Made by a program: the position numbers and the translations under genes. Of a stretch of 64,000 nt of DNA, positions 34,541-46,900 are shown in pieces (the first letter of the stretch is position 1; the number at the start of each line of letters is the position of its first letter). The notes under the pieces were generated by a model. The model was not told the DNA's origin and ran no database searches. It saw only the letters and a list, made by a program, of their open reading frames with translations. The stretch lies in assembly GCA_963930655.1 (NCBI GenBank), contig OZ005608.1:10788001-10852000 (forward strand), given 5' to 3'. Origin of the DNA: Myrica gale. Lineage: Eukaryota > Streptophyta > Magnoliopsida > Fagales > Myricaceae.

Positions 34541-36400
34541 AAAAGCTGCTATGTGTGTTGGACATGGCACCAAGACTCTGAAATCATCTTCCACTTTCGG
34601 TTTATTTCATTTTTTTCAACCCCTCAGCCATGTTGCAGTTGAGCCTTAGGCTACTATTGATGGGAAAAAGAACACCCCGTACCTATTTGATGTAATGTTA
34701 TGGAATGGAATGGAATGGAGCCATGTAAAATAGAGAATATTGAAAGCACAGATGAAATTCTGTTAAGAAGTTTATAGAAGATTGGTACCTTTTTCTTTCC
34801 TTTTGAATTTCACATGCTGCATTGCGTCACCATTATAACCACTCACCACTTTCCTTTATCCCTTCTCTGGCAGTATTCGCTTATCGATTCATTTGATACA
34901 ACAAGAGGAATGACCTCATCCGGTGTTATCTGCACTTTCCTTTTTTCGGCGCAAAAATTCACATAAAACACCAAATGAGTATTGCTATAAAGTTTCTTGG
35001 ATGATCCAATAGGTTAAGGAAACTGTGTTCAAACTCAAACGTCTTGGATTACTAGCTATTGGAAGCAATATTTTACCAAGCAATATTATTATCTAGAAAT
35101 TGTTAACATTATTTACTATTTGTAAACATTTCTCTTGGCCTGAAAAATCTTTTTTAGACCCTAAAGAACACCTAGAGGATTGAATAGGTGTTGATACTTT
35201 CTTTTTCTATGAATAGACAAATTTAGAAAAAGTCCTAAAAGAGTCTCATCTAGATCTAAAAAGTATTTAACAATCAACAAATATGCAGCGGAATATTAAA
35301 ACAAATATAAATCAGAAAAAATAAATCAATCACACGCCAAGACAAGAGATTTCATGACGAAATGGAAAACCTTATCAAAGAAAAAAAAACCGCTCTGGGC
35401 TAGCAGCCACCAAAAATTCACTAGAAGATAAATCTCATACCGGTGACTCAGACACAGGCAACATCCAGTTGCTTGACTCTGACAACCCTGAAGTAATAAT
35501 CTAGGTAAACCAACCTAGACTCTCTCCCTTGCGGTTAACCCTCAGCCTTCTGAAATTCTTCTTGTAAATCTCTTTAACACCGGTAACTCTGACTGTCAAT
35601 CTCCTTAAGCTCTCTGAAATCTTTTCATAGGAGGATGGTTTCAATGGTGATTAAGGTGATTGATGTAGGAGAGAGAAAATATGAACACTTTAGGTGCAAA
35701 GGTCTCAAAGAATATTTCTCTCAAGCATAAGACGCCAAGGAAGGAATGAAATAACTTGGGTAAACCTCTTGGATGAATGTCTCATGTTTAAATAGAAAAT
35801 ATAAAGAAATTTGAAATCAGGGATTTTAGCTAGGGCGAAGCTAAGGCGAACAGAATATATGAAAAACTAGCAATTTCGCTTGAGCCAATCTAGGGCAAAG
35901 CTCAGGCGAAGATCCTATTCTAGAGAGACACTTGAGAAATTTTAGGAATGGATCACACATTGCGAATTTGAACTCCTCTTTCAAAATTCGAACGTACTTC
36001 ATCTTTATCTTCTTGATTAAAATGTTTTTCAATCCTAATCTTCATTATTCAAATGCTGTCCAATTCTAATTTTCGTAATTTAAATGCTTTTCAATCCTAA
36101 TCTTCTTAGGAGACATCTTGAACACCTAAACAAACCCTTATCTAAATAATTCAAATTACAATTCAAATTTTGAAACAGATTCTGTTAATAATGGCCAATG
36201 ATTCATTTATGAAAAACAGAGATACATCACGGTGGATTAAGACAATAGCTCACCGTTTTTAACATTTACCAGCCAACAAATGCGCCATCTTGTTCCGTCT
36301 TTCATATTCAATTGCAATTTCCATTCACTCTACACTTGGAGTATATCCTTGATTCTTTGTGCATACCCTACTATTAGTCCCTATGTAAGAAAGTTATCCT
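34541..36400. other. PRK 3' UTR side and unassigned repeat-like DNA
   Basis: The first 250 bp are probably the 3' UTR, with a (GGAAT)n stretch at about 34700. From about 35160 the text resembles plant LTR-retrotransposon non-coding DNA, with a duplicated TAGGGCRAAGCTMAGGCGAA motif at 35831 and 35891. No coding domain was found. Confidence 0.4.
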
Positions 36401-37930
36401 TATTGACTGTCGCGGCATACACAGTCCCCTGATCACAAGACCACCCACATAATCACGAGAGGAAAAAATGCCCGATACAACTACTTCTATTATGCAAACA
36501 TGTAAAATAGCTGGCAAAATAAGGTCATTAATGTACATTGCTCTTTATATAGAATATTCTTTCGGTTGTATATATTTTACACACTTTGTACAGAACCTTC
36601 TTACGCAGAATATACAGAGCATATAATTCATCAACCAACTCTCATCTCTACAACTTGTCTTCTTCCTTATACTGTTCTTATTCATTTTTTTCTCTGGAAC
36701 TTGACATTGTATCAGAGCAAAAATGATTGATTTAGGAAAAAAGTCTACTGCCTCGAACCCATATGAGAACTTTTCAGTCCATCCAACCCATACAGGTTGG
36801 AAACCTCTGATAACACTGGTACGGTGCTAGTTACCGATCTTCTCACTATTGAGAGTTATGCTACATCGTCATGTTCCATGCTACGAGCTCTTCGAGCTGA
36901 AACAACTGGTGTCGTTAATGGTGTTCTTGCTAAACCTGTTGCAATAGAGATTGTTCTTGTTGATGTAATGATATGGTCGTTTCATGGATACAAAATTTTA
37001 TTAGTCTGCAGTTGCGACCTAGCATAATGTTTGTTGACTATGCTAACGAAATTAGAGAGCTGAAGGATAGATTGACTCAGCAAAATGAACCCCCAAATTT
37101 TGAATTGAAGAAATCTCTGTTGAATCTTTCTCAATAGGACTCTGTTAGCATCTTCTATGGTAAGCTTAAAACCTCATGGGATGAATTGTCTTTGTATGAC
37201 CCCATTCCCGAATATAGCATGGCCAGTTAAAAGTTCTTGTAGATCGTTACTAAAGAGATTGTGTCATTCAATTTCTCATGGGCTTACATGAATCCTTTAG
37301 CAATGTAAGAGACCAGATCATTTTACTTGAACCATTACCACCAGTTAACAAAGTTTTCTCCAATATCCAGAATGTTAAGATTAAAAATAAAAGAGAGAAA
37401 AAATAATTTAGACTAAGAAAGAGAGAGGAGAGAGAGATAAGTAAGACACGAGATTTAAGTGGTTCGGCCCATAGACCTACATTCACTGTGGGAAAGCCCA
37501 ACTGGACAGATTTATGTATTCACTGATGTAACGATGAGATTACATAGAGACTTTATTTATAAGCCTTTGATTACAATAAAGCAATGTGAGACTCTAATAA
37601 CTTTAATATAAAAGAAGCAAGAACGCTAGAGACATATTGCTTCTAATGCACAAGGACTTGACTCAATTGCCTTAGCATCTAGAAAGACTTTTGGAAATTT
37701 TAAAACTAATTCTAGTATTGTTTAAGAACAGTTCAAGAAGACTCGACCCTTCTGCACCCACTGCAAGATTGCAGGTCATGTGTTTGGAAATGGCTTAAAG
37801 AAGGAAATACTGAAATGCCAACATGTAATCATTGTAATATGAGCTAACACACAACAGAATGTGGTTACAAATTGCATGGCTTCCCTTCGAGTTGTGCATC
37901 TTGCTTCCCTTCCACCGGGAAAGTCCTGTG
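36400..37930 (+). mobile_element. Degenerate copia 5' end: LTR, primer site and gag
   Basis: An LTR-like segment with a TTTATATAG box ends CA at 36706 and is followed by TTGTATCAGAGC (36707-36718), the tRNA-Met primer site with one change. Gag follows in broken frames: ELKDRLTQQNEPP, FYGKLKTSWDELSLYDPIPE, then FLMGLHESFSNVRDQIILLE and a CTHCKIAGHVFG / YKLHGFP zinc-knuckle region near 37750-37890. At about 37375-37620 the gag is interrupted by a foreign block containing GTGGTTCGGCCCATAGACC, probably another LTR-type fragment. Pol is absent. The left LTR edge is approximate. Confidence 0.72.
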
Positions 37931-38125
37931 CTATCCTTTGCACCATAACGTCACCAGACAAATGCTATCCACTTCCTTCTGCCCAAGCTGGCCACCCACT
38001 ACCTTGTAGTGGTGGTTCCACTTCCTCCACAGTGAGCGGTACCATCATAATTATCATACTCACACTCATGAAATGATGCTCTTGTTACGTCCAATGCACA
38101 TATGCTCATCTTTTTCACCAAATTG

Positions 38126-38220
38126 ACATCATATCTATCATTTACAAACTCATGTTCACATTGTCCAATGCACATTGTTTAATACACATCATATCCATCA
38201 TTTACAAACTCATGTTCACA
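38126..38220 (+). repeat. 60-bp-period tandem duplication
   Basis: The 35-bp block at 38126-38160, which contains ATCATTTACAAACTCATG, recurs at 38186-38220 with one mismatch. The linking text also repeats in part (GTCCAATGCACAT). Confidence 0.7.
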
Positions 38221-38708
38221 AGATGTGGAAAGCTTCTACTCAAGTTTGCAAGTATACAAGATTTAAACTTAGTAAGGACAAGTCCAACAACTTAAAATCT
38301 CTAAAATAGGAAAACATAGTTAAATCTTTTCAAGTCCATTAAGGACACAATCTTGGGCCAAGCTTACAAGCCCATAATGAACCAATTTTCAGAGGTTTAA
38401 AAGCATCCTAGAGTCAGCCCAAATATTAAAACAACGTCCAAAACACATTTCCTCAAAATAAACCGTCTTTAATTAAAAACCCTATTTAAAAATGCATCTC
38501 CCTTACCTTAACTCCGATTGACCTGAAATTTTGACCACTTGCTCCTGGCTCTGTCCCAAACTAGCCCTCCAAATTTGGTGACAAGACAACGTCATTCGAC
38601 CCATGCGATAATCACCTATGTGCATTGTTCTCACAGAATGATAAAAACTAGCACATCATGTGTTGCCTATTTTCTAATTTCTCTATTTTTGCACATTAAC
38701 TATTACAT

Positions 38709-39500
38709 CACTACAGAAAAAATTGACTTTTATTAACAAAAAAAGGTTTGTCACTAAAAGTATTAGTGATGAAATTTTTCCGTCACGAGGTTTGTCAGCA
38801 TATGAGCGTCACAAAATGTATTTTCCTGAAAAAATTCGGATTTCTTCTAGAAAATTTTTTCGCGACGGAAAATTTTCATCACTAAATCTAACGATCGATT
38901 GGTTGGTGAAATCGAAGTGATCAATTGGGCGGATCCACGACCGATCGGACTTTGTTTTGAAATGATCGATCGGTAAAGAAGCTCGATTGATCACAAATTT
39001 GAGGATGATTGAACGGTAAGTAATGACGATCGGTCAAATACATATTGATAATCGATCGATACATATAATTGATCGAACGCTATGAAGAAGACGATTGACG
39101 TTTCAGTACCACCGATCGGACGTGTTTATCTAACCGATCGATCACTTGGGTTGACAATCGATTGTTGTATTAAGAACCGATCGGTCAGTTATGTTAGCGA
39201 TGGAATGATTATTTTCAAAGTGATCAATCGGTGTCACACAAAGATCAATCATTTGAGTTGCATGATCAACTGGTTATTTCTCCACCTATCGGTCGCTTAT
39301 AATACAGATGGATCATTTTTTGCTAATGTTCGATTGCTTGTATGGAGGTAATCGATCGGTTTTGTTGCTGATCAATCATTATTTTAGGGGTTTTAATATT
39401 GGCGATTGAACGATAGTATTTGAGTCGATTGTGTTCACAATAACCATTTGATCGTTGGAATTGTAGATCGAACGGTAATAATAGAATCAGTTAAAAAAAC
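38709..39500 (+). mobile_element. Lone CACTA terminus with CGATCGRT subterminal repeats
   Basis: CACTACAGAAAAAATTGAC at 38709 is a textbook CACTA end. It is followed by an imperfect hairpin block (TCACTAAAAGTATTAGTGA) and then about 600 bp with more than fifteen copies of a GATCGRT / ATCGATCGGT-type motif in both orientations, between 38890 and 39480. No matching opposite end is found before the gypsy fragment, so this is a truncated or interrupted element from a different family than the two Pack-CACTA copies. Confidence 0.72.
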
Positions 39501-40290
39501 AATAATAATAGAAAAATATTATATAAAATGTACTATTACAATAACAATACAATACTAACATTAATAAACATCAATAATAATACATAATGAACCGTAATTA
39601 AACCAAAGATAACATTGTAATAATACATAATTACAAAGCTGTTACAACATACATGCATCTACCTAGGTAAGCCTCCAAACTGGCTGAATAGTCTCTTTGA
39701 CGTGTCGTGCATTTTCTTCTCCATTATAGAGGACATTGATGCAGACCGGAATTCGCAAGGCTTGGCAAAATCTGAAAAAGGATTGAACCAAGGGAAGAGG
39801 ATAGTCTTGGGAATCCACTCAACCAGGGGTAGCAGAAGCCACTCGACGCTACTAATCGCGGATGCCACTCGACGCAACCAAGCCACTCGCTTGATTGGTA
39901 GGAGGATGTCACTCAGCTCAAAAGCAAGAGATACACTTGCAAGAATTATATTTCTGAATTCAAAAGTTATGCCTCTTTATTTTGGATATTCATACATATA
40001 TAGAGTTCATTACATCATGGTCAAGCTAGAAAAAATGGAATAATAAAGTCTAGACAATTCCAAAACAAAAGAAATTAAATGTACTTTGAAATTCGCTATC
40101 TGTTGCCAGTCCTGATGTCCAGAATTAAAAATGTCATCACTTTCTCTAGGAATCTTCAAATGATACGAGGTTAAGTGCGTTCGAAACTAGAGACGTAGAA
40201 CTTTCCAACGATATATCGCATAGCTACTGAATCTTCGTAAATCGATCCAGAATTCAATTTTAATTTACCCTGAGATGCAAGTGATGCTTC
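39501..40290. other. Junction DNA between the CACTA end and the gypsy fragment
   Basis: AT-rich CACTA-side sequence to about 39660, then possible gypsy 3' UTR or LTR sequence. A short minus-strand frame (39886-39659, ending MHDTSKRLFSQFGGLP) is not recognised. The border between the two elements was not located. Confidence 0.35.
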
Positions 40291-40291
40291 C

Positions 40292-42240
40292 TTACCCCAG
40301 GATGCAATTGATGCTCATGCGAGTTTGAGTTCTGAACTTCCCAAAACAATTAATCCAACTTCTTGAGCTCGTCACTTGAAATCCATGCATCTTCGAAACT
40401 CGGTTTCCTAGGCCAATGAACCAAGTATTGTGTGTAAATGCCATGCCAAGTTGTGATAGAATGCACATCCAGAACATCAATGGACTATCGTGGAGAGTTA
40501 GAGAGGCCGCCTTCGAAATCTTTTGGTTCCATAGCAATCTGCTCCTCATCTCCATAAGAAGGATAAAGGTCCTCAATTCAATGCGATAAGCATTTGGACC
40601 TAACTTCTTTAGAACTCGACAAGGGCCAAACTTCCTCTGTTTCGCTTGTGATAAGTAACCACAGGAAACCTTTCCTTCCTTAGATAGACCATAACCAAAT
40701 CTCCTTCCTTGAACTCCAATTTCCTCCGATGAACATCAGCCTTTGATTTATACATCTGAGTAGAATGCTGCAATTGATGTCGAACTTGTTCATGCACTTC
40801 TTTTATGTGCTCAGCAAACTCTTCAGCTTCCATACTTACTCTTGCTTGATTTGGCAATGCCAGGAGATTAAGAACATGAATTGGATTTTTGTCATAGACA
40901 ACTTAAAATGGAGACTTCTTGGTTGATCGATTTGCTGAACTATTGTAAGCAAATTCAGCTTGAGGGATGACAAAGTCCCACTTCCCTGGATGCTCTCCCA
41001 CTAAACTTCTCAGCAAATTTCCAAGAGATCTATTCACCACTTCATTTTTTCTATCAGTGTGAGAAAGGTATGCACTACAGAATTGCAAACAAGTTCCCAA
41101 AAGTTTCCATAGTGTCTTCCAAAAGTGACTAACAAACTTCGTATCATAATCCGAAGTAATGGTCTTTGGAACACAATGTAGACGAACAATCTCTTTAAAA
41201 AAAGGGCAGCTATATGAGATGCATTAGTAGAATTCTTATATGGGATAAAGTGAGTCATCTTGGAGAAAGAATCCACTACCACAAATATACAATCAAACTT
41301 GTGTTGTGTTCTAGGAAAATCAAGAATAAAATTCATTGATATGTCTTCCCAAGGAGCATTAGGGATTGGTAAGGGTTGATAATAACCAGCATTTTGAACT
41401 CATCCTTAGCCTTTTGACATACTAAATAGTTTTGCACAAATCGAGCAACATCACACTTCAACGTAGGCCAAAAGTACTGCAACGTCAAAAGAGCTTCAGT
41501 TTTGTCTCTTCCAAAATGTCCACCAAGTCCTCCAGCATGCAATTCCTCAATGACAAATAATCTCAAAGAACCCCCCGGCAAACAAAGTTGGTTGCCTTTG
41601 AAGAGATAGCCATTGATCAACCAATAATCTCTTATCTTCTCATCATTCAAATACTGCAATACTTTTGAAAAGAAAGGATCTGAAATATACTATCCAAGCA
41701 AGAGATCAAAACTAGTGATTTCATAAAATAAAGTTGTCAACAAGCTATGTCATCGACTTAAAGCATCAACAACCTTGTTTGATGATCCAGCTTTGTGTTG
41801 TAGAACAAAAGAGAACTTATCAAGGTATGAAACCCAGCTAGCATGACAAGAATTAAGCTTATTTTGTCCCTTCAAGAATCTTAAAGCTTCATGGTCTGAG
41901 AGAACAAACTCCACACCAATGAGATAATGTTCCCAATGCCGTAAAACTTGTACAATTGCGTATAACTCCTTATCATATGTTGAATATTATAGCTTTGCAT
42001 CACTGAAATAAGCAATAGATTTTTCCTCCTTGCAAAAGGACAACTCCTATGCTGACATTTGACGCATCACACTCCACTTGGAATGGCTTAGAAAAATTTG
42101 GTAGTGCTAGAATTGGTGCTTCAACAAGTTTGGACTTCAACTCTTGAAAACAACTTTCAGCCTCATTGATCCACTGAAATTCCTTATTCTTTAGAACATC
42201 CATCAGTGGAGCAACAATGGTGCTGTCTTCCACTCATCAC
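40292..42240 (-). pseudogene. Ty3/gypsy pol fragment: RNase H and integrase
   Basis: Read on the minus strand. At 42233-42000 is the end of reverse transcriptase and start of RNase H (FQWINEAESCFQELKSKL, then FQVECDASNVSIGVVL). At 41659-41333 is the integrase zinc-binding region (LHAGGLGGHFGRDKTEALL...VCQKAK, in which the first Cys of the CxxC is lost). At 41336-40903 is the integrase core in two frames ([39 protein letters not shown]). At 40857-40590 is the integrase C-terminal module (ADVHRRKLEFKEGDLVMVYL and FGPCRVLKKLGPNAYRIEL). Frameshifts are many and the gag, protease and most of the RT are missing. No LTR pair was identified. Confidence 0.88.
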
Positions 42241-43114
42241 CTTCTCTAATTTTGATTTGGTGATAACCACACCCAAGCGTTGTCGGAAAAGTGACAACTT
42301 GGTGGCGTTGGGATCGCCAGAGGCAGAGGAAACCTACCAAGAGGAGCGTGACCTTCAATGACAGCCGGAAGCAAATCAGAAATAAGGAACAAGGTTGGGC
42401 GTGTGGGGTGCGTGGACCAAATGGATCAGGACCGGATGGTGTCTAGGTGGGTTGTGTCCACCGATGGTGCACAAAAAACACCGGGATCTAATTGCCAAGA
42501 TTCAAAACAAAAACCGAAAGAAAGAAAACAAGTCGAGGGAGGGAGAGAACAACGAGATCTGGTCATAGAGGGAGAGCTAGATAGGGGTGGGTGGCCGGTG
42601 GAGCTGAGGTGCTCCTCCCATCGCCGGAAAGAAAGGAATAGAGGGGAAACTACGACTGAGGTTTTAAAAAGAGTTCTAGAGAAAAGGCAGAGTCTCTCTC
42701 TCTAGAACCACGCGAAAACATTATTACGTGTCAATTTCAATCATAAATTAACACGTGTCATCCAAAACTAAAATCATGTGACTTATAATTTTTTTTAAGT
42801 TTGTTTCCCTAAGGAGCCATCGGGCCAGGGAAAGGGACCCTTTTTCCCACTGGCACAAATGTGCGGATTTAGGTGGACGTGGGAGGGCTCGCTCCCCCTA
42901 GCTGCCATTTAGGGGGAGAGGGGGAATATTGTCTCAACCTTATGGCGCCTGGGCGGCCTCCTCGGTGGTGTGGGGTGGAGGAGGGATTTCCCTCTCCCCC
43001 AGGCGCTCCCTCCCCACCCCGGCTCTTTACTTTTCATTGATTTTTTTTTCTTGTTTTTGTTCTTAGATTTTAAAGTAAAGGTTTTTATTTTTTATTCGCT
43101 GGCCACATGGCAGT
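42241..43114. other. Intergenic, partly GC-rich, no gene assigned
   Basis: 42330-42720 is purine-rich, leader-like DNA with an open plus frame of 115 codons lacking motifs. 42790-43030 is GC-rich with short inverted GGGGGAG/CTCCCCC blocks. It may be leftover retrotransposon UTR. Confidence 0.35.
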
Positions 43115-43119
43115 ATTCT

Positions 43120-43230
43120 TGTTATATGCCTTAGTAGAACTCACCACCAAAAGCTAACTCAAGAGGGGAGGGAGCCTAAGACATATAAACCCCACATTGG
43201 CATCCCATACTCCCAAAATAGTCCATAACA
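43120..43230 (-). repeat. TRIM 3' LTR
   Basis: Shorter copy of the repeat, from TGTTATATGCC to CCATAACA on the plus strand. Confidence 0.82.
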
Positions 43231-43377
43231 TTTCACCACGCTCCGCAGCCCCGTCTCCCACTCGGGTTAGCTGTGAATTAGGCTTTTCCTAGTCCCGGGC
43301 TAACAGTGCAATACCGGAATCATCCCCCGCGCCGCACGATTGCAATTGGGAGGCATAATGTAGCCTCTAATACCATT

Positions 43378-43513
43378 TGTTACATGCCTTAGGAGAACTC
43401 ACCCCGAAAATCTAGCTCAAGAGGGAATGGAGCCTAAGACATATAAACCCTACATTAGCATCCCGTACTACCAATGTGAGACGGATCCCATACTCCCCAA
43501 ATGGTTCAAAACA
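43378..43513 (-). repeat. TRIM 5' LTR
   Basis: Shares AGCCTAAGACATATAAACCC and CCATACTCCC blocks with the 3' copy, and has an extra segment around GTGAGACGGATCC. Confidence 0.82.
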
Positions 43514-43518
43514 ATTCC

Positions 43519-43971
43519 ATTGGGTCCTACATTGTTGTGTTGACAGCGTACATGGCTCCTATTAACGAGAATGGACGGAAGCTGTAAAATTCAAAACGGT
43601 TAAACACATGCAGTTAGATTTTTCCGCCTCAAAACTTTATTATATATTTCGATTTTTTTTAAAAGGTATCCCTTGATTAGGTTACCTTACGCATAATCTA
43701 CTTATTCGTGCAGGCTTTTGTAATAGAAGTTCCAATACATTTAGATTGAAAATAGAAGGCCTCTAAACTTCTCAATAATGAAAGGGCACGATATCTCAAT
43801 AAATTGATTTCTAAAGGGTACATCCCTGGACTATAAGATGCCTTCTTCTGTACACCATGCAGCCATCTAGCTGTAAATAGGATGGGCTATCTTCTATTTA
43901 TAGTTGAAAAGAAGTATATCATGGAAAGATTAGAATTGCAACCAAAAAGGTGTAATTGATCTGCAGATACT
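43519..43971. other. PLGG1 downstream region
   Basis: AT-rich DNA between the TRIM and the PLGG1 stop codon. The part nearest the gene (about 43720-43971) is presumably its 3' UTR. Nothing else is seen. Confidence 0.4.
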
Positions 43972-46900
43972 TTAGCCAACTACTGCAACCAAGCTTTCCC
44001 TGACAGCTGGAACTGAGCAAAGTAGAGATCCGAATATACCATTGAGAGCATAAGCAATGGCACAAAATGGGAGAGCTTCAGGTTCCTTGGCTGACAGTGC
44101 CGCTGTTCCCAATCCATGAGCACTAAAACAACCGAAGTAAAATCAAAGAAAGTATAAGCGGTAGAAGACATTGTAATAATAATATGATTATGGACGCTTC
44201 GGAATCTGTTGACAGAAGGACATGGAAATAGAAGCATTCAGATACTAGCAGCCTTTCTTACAGTTCACAGCATTAGAAACTTTTGTACAGATTAGAGTAT
44301 TGGTTAGCTTATAATCAGCTTTGTAATAAGTCCACACCCGCATGACTGAATTGATTCGTTTTTCTAATGCCACGAAAATGGTGCGCAATCACCGATTTAT
44401 CAACTACAGAATCACATACCTAGATGCAGTTGCTATCCCCCGAGCAATAGGATCACGAAAGCGCAGTTTATCAAGTGTTGCCTGCACGAAATTTGCTCCG
44501 ACCAAACCAGTTACTACAACAACGGTGGCGGTGAGAGATGAATTGGTACCTATAGTGCAGATAGAAAACATCAGATTCCAAGAGAGAGCAGAGTTCCACG
44601 CAAGTATTACATCCACTGGCATCATCCTGTACATGAATGGAAGAATCCCATATTGGGAGGAACTTTAGAGGCACTGCATAAGTTTAACTCCTACATTAGA
44701 TCCTTACCAATTGGAACTGACCTAACAAGTGAGTCCCTGGGGCTCCAAGTGTAAATTTAACTAGTCCTTTTGGAGTATACCGCAGCTAGCACTTTTCTGA
44801 TCGCTAACAACTAATCTATCCTCTAAGCATTTTATATGGAGCAGCGGAAAAAAAGTAATAATACAAACATATTGATATTGGATTCATCTCTATTATATGT
44901 ATTTCGATTTATCTCAATTTATCTGTCCTATATTTTGGAAGCTGACTTTCAACTGCAGTAGATAGTCATAAGCATTCAATATCGCCTGCTATAAATGCCT
45001 AGAATGGACATAAATTGTACCTTCAAACAAAGACACAATGCTGAGCGCTAATGCCACAGTTATACATCTCGGTAGAATTGATATGGTCAAAGATGGTTCC
45101 AGCCCAGCAAGGCGTCCAACAAGAGCAGTTGAATACAATGAGAATATTGTCGACACAATAACAGATGTGAAAATCTCAGCTGCATGTCTCTTAACAAGCT
45201 GGAAAGATATGGAACAACGTCATATCTTCAGGACAAACTGACTTCATAATTTTTAGTCATCTGATCATATATAGGTTTATAACAACCATAACACCCGAGT
45301 TAGGTGAGAAAAGGTGAGTCTGACGTGGTCGGCATCAGTCAGGTATCCATTCAGGAAAACTTCATATCAATTCCATGTTGGAGCATCTGATGCACATATA
45401 AAAGATCGAAAGAATGGCCAGAATATTTCCGGCAACAAAAAGCAACCTGTCCAGTGGCCTTTCTCCATCTATCATCCACTTTCAAAGAGTTTTTGGATTA
45501 GGAAGAAAATGAAAGAGAAAACAGGACAAATGGTTTGCGGAGTGATATCTTGTAGTTACAAATAACATGTTTGACTTTGAAATGACAAATAAAAGTGTGG
45601 TCCTCTCCCTTGCATGTATCCAGTTGCATGCTTTGGTACGTTACCAGCGACTGTCTATCTATGGTCCACAGAACTTTGTCGATGCACTCAGTTGGACTAA
45701 AGCCAGCCTCAAACTTGAGAAAATCAAAGGTAAAAAAAAGAAGAAGAAGAAGCAGCCACTGCTAATAGCCTCTTGACTTCATTAGTTATGAAGAATAGAT
45801 AGTTACCTTTCTCTGTTTGAACATAGAGAAGGCAAAAGAGAGTATAACAGATCCCAAAAATCCCATTAAAACATCACCAGCTCCAGGATTAGAAGCCACT
45901 TTTGTCAGGTAATATCCTGTATGGTAAAAAAAATCATAAACAAATCCTACAGATATAAACGAAAACAGTGAATGTTGTAGTGCATTTGAGAGAGGAACAA
46001 GTGTGGTCATGCCTGTATGTTCAGGGCGAGAGTGGCAGACAGCTGCATTCATAGCTTTTTCCTATTCATTTAAACACTGCTTATGCATGATTTAATCCTC
46101 AAACAGTTTAAGAAAACATCTTTCTCATTTGAAGTAGAATGTTCTAGGACAGGGTATATTACCCGTAACTAAACAAATCTTTATTTCAATTGCTTTGGGT
46201 TCGTGTAAATGTATCCTCATTTTCCTCCTGCTTCATCCAAATTCTGTTATTTTCTAAAATAAACCTTCTCACTTCTACAACTTCAGCCACTGTTCTTTCT
46301 ACCTTCTAATTGATTTCAGGCTAGAATATCTATATAGGAGTCTCTTTGTCGGAGCCTAAAGAAAGTCCTCTCCGTGGTGCGATTCCATGCTTAGAAAAAC
46401 AATTGAAGGAGAAGCAAATGATCACACACAAGTGTACACAATCTATTGAAAGAGCTCTGCTGTGTTCTATGTCTCTTTTGCCACTATAAGAACAATGAAA
46501 ACTTCTAGAGCAGATTTAACTTGAGAAATAATGCAAATGATGCCGGAAATTACTATTTGCCATAGTCTTTGCCCTAAAGTTAGGGGAATGGGAAGAAAAA
46601 AAATATGCTGAATATAAAACAATACAAAGGATGATAGGATGATTAAAATGCTGAGATCACATACTATTTTGCCCAAAATTCCTTGGGGTAAGAATTTTTA
46701 ACTTTATCCAGAAGCACACTACCCATATAGTCCCTTCATTGTCCTTAGCTTTCCTTTTCCACAAATTTACATAGCTCCAAAAAACAGAAAGTAAAAGAAG
46801 AAGCAACATATTGGGGAAAGTTGAAACCTGATTACCACTGTCTTTCCTATTTCTCTTTATGTTTTTTGGGTTTTTTTTTGTTCATGACTTGAATCCTCTC

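Larger units (their letters stand above)
43120..43513 (-). mobile_element. TRIM (terminal-repeat retrotransposon in miniature)
   Basis: A 394-bp element with two short LTRs, 43378-43513 (5', 136 bp) and 43120-43230 (3', 111 bp; 25 bp of the longer copy is missing). Both start TGTT and end AACA on the minus strand. Directly after the 5' LTR the minus strand reads TGGTATTAGAGGC, a near match to the initiator tRNA-Met primer site. A purine-rich tract precedes the 3' LTR. Flanks are ATTCT and ATTCC (4 of 5 match). The interior is 147 bp, with no coding capacity, so it must have moved in trans. Confidence 0.85.
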
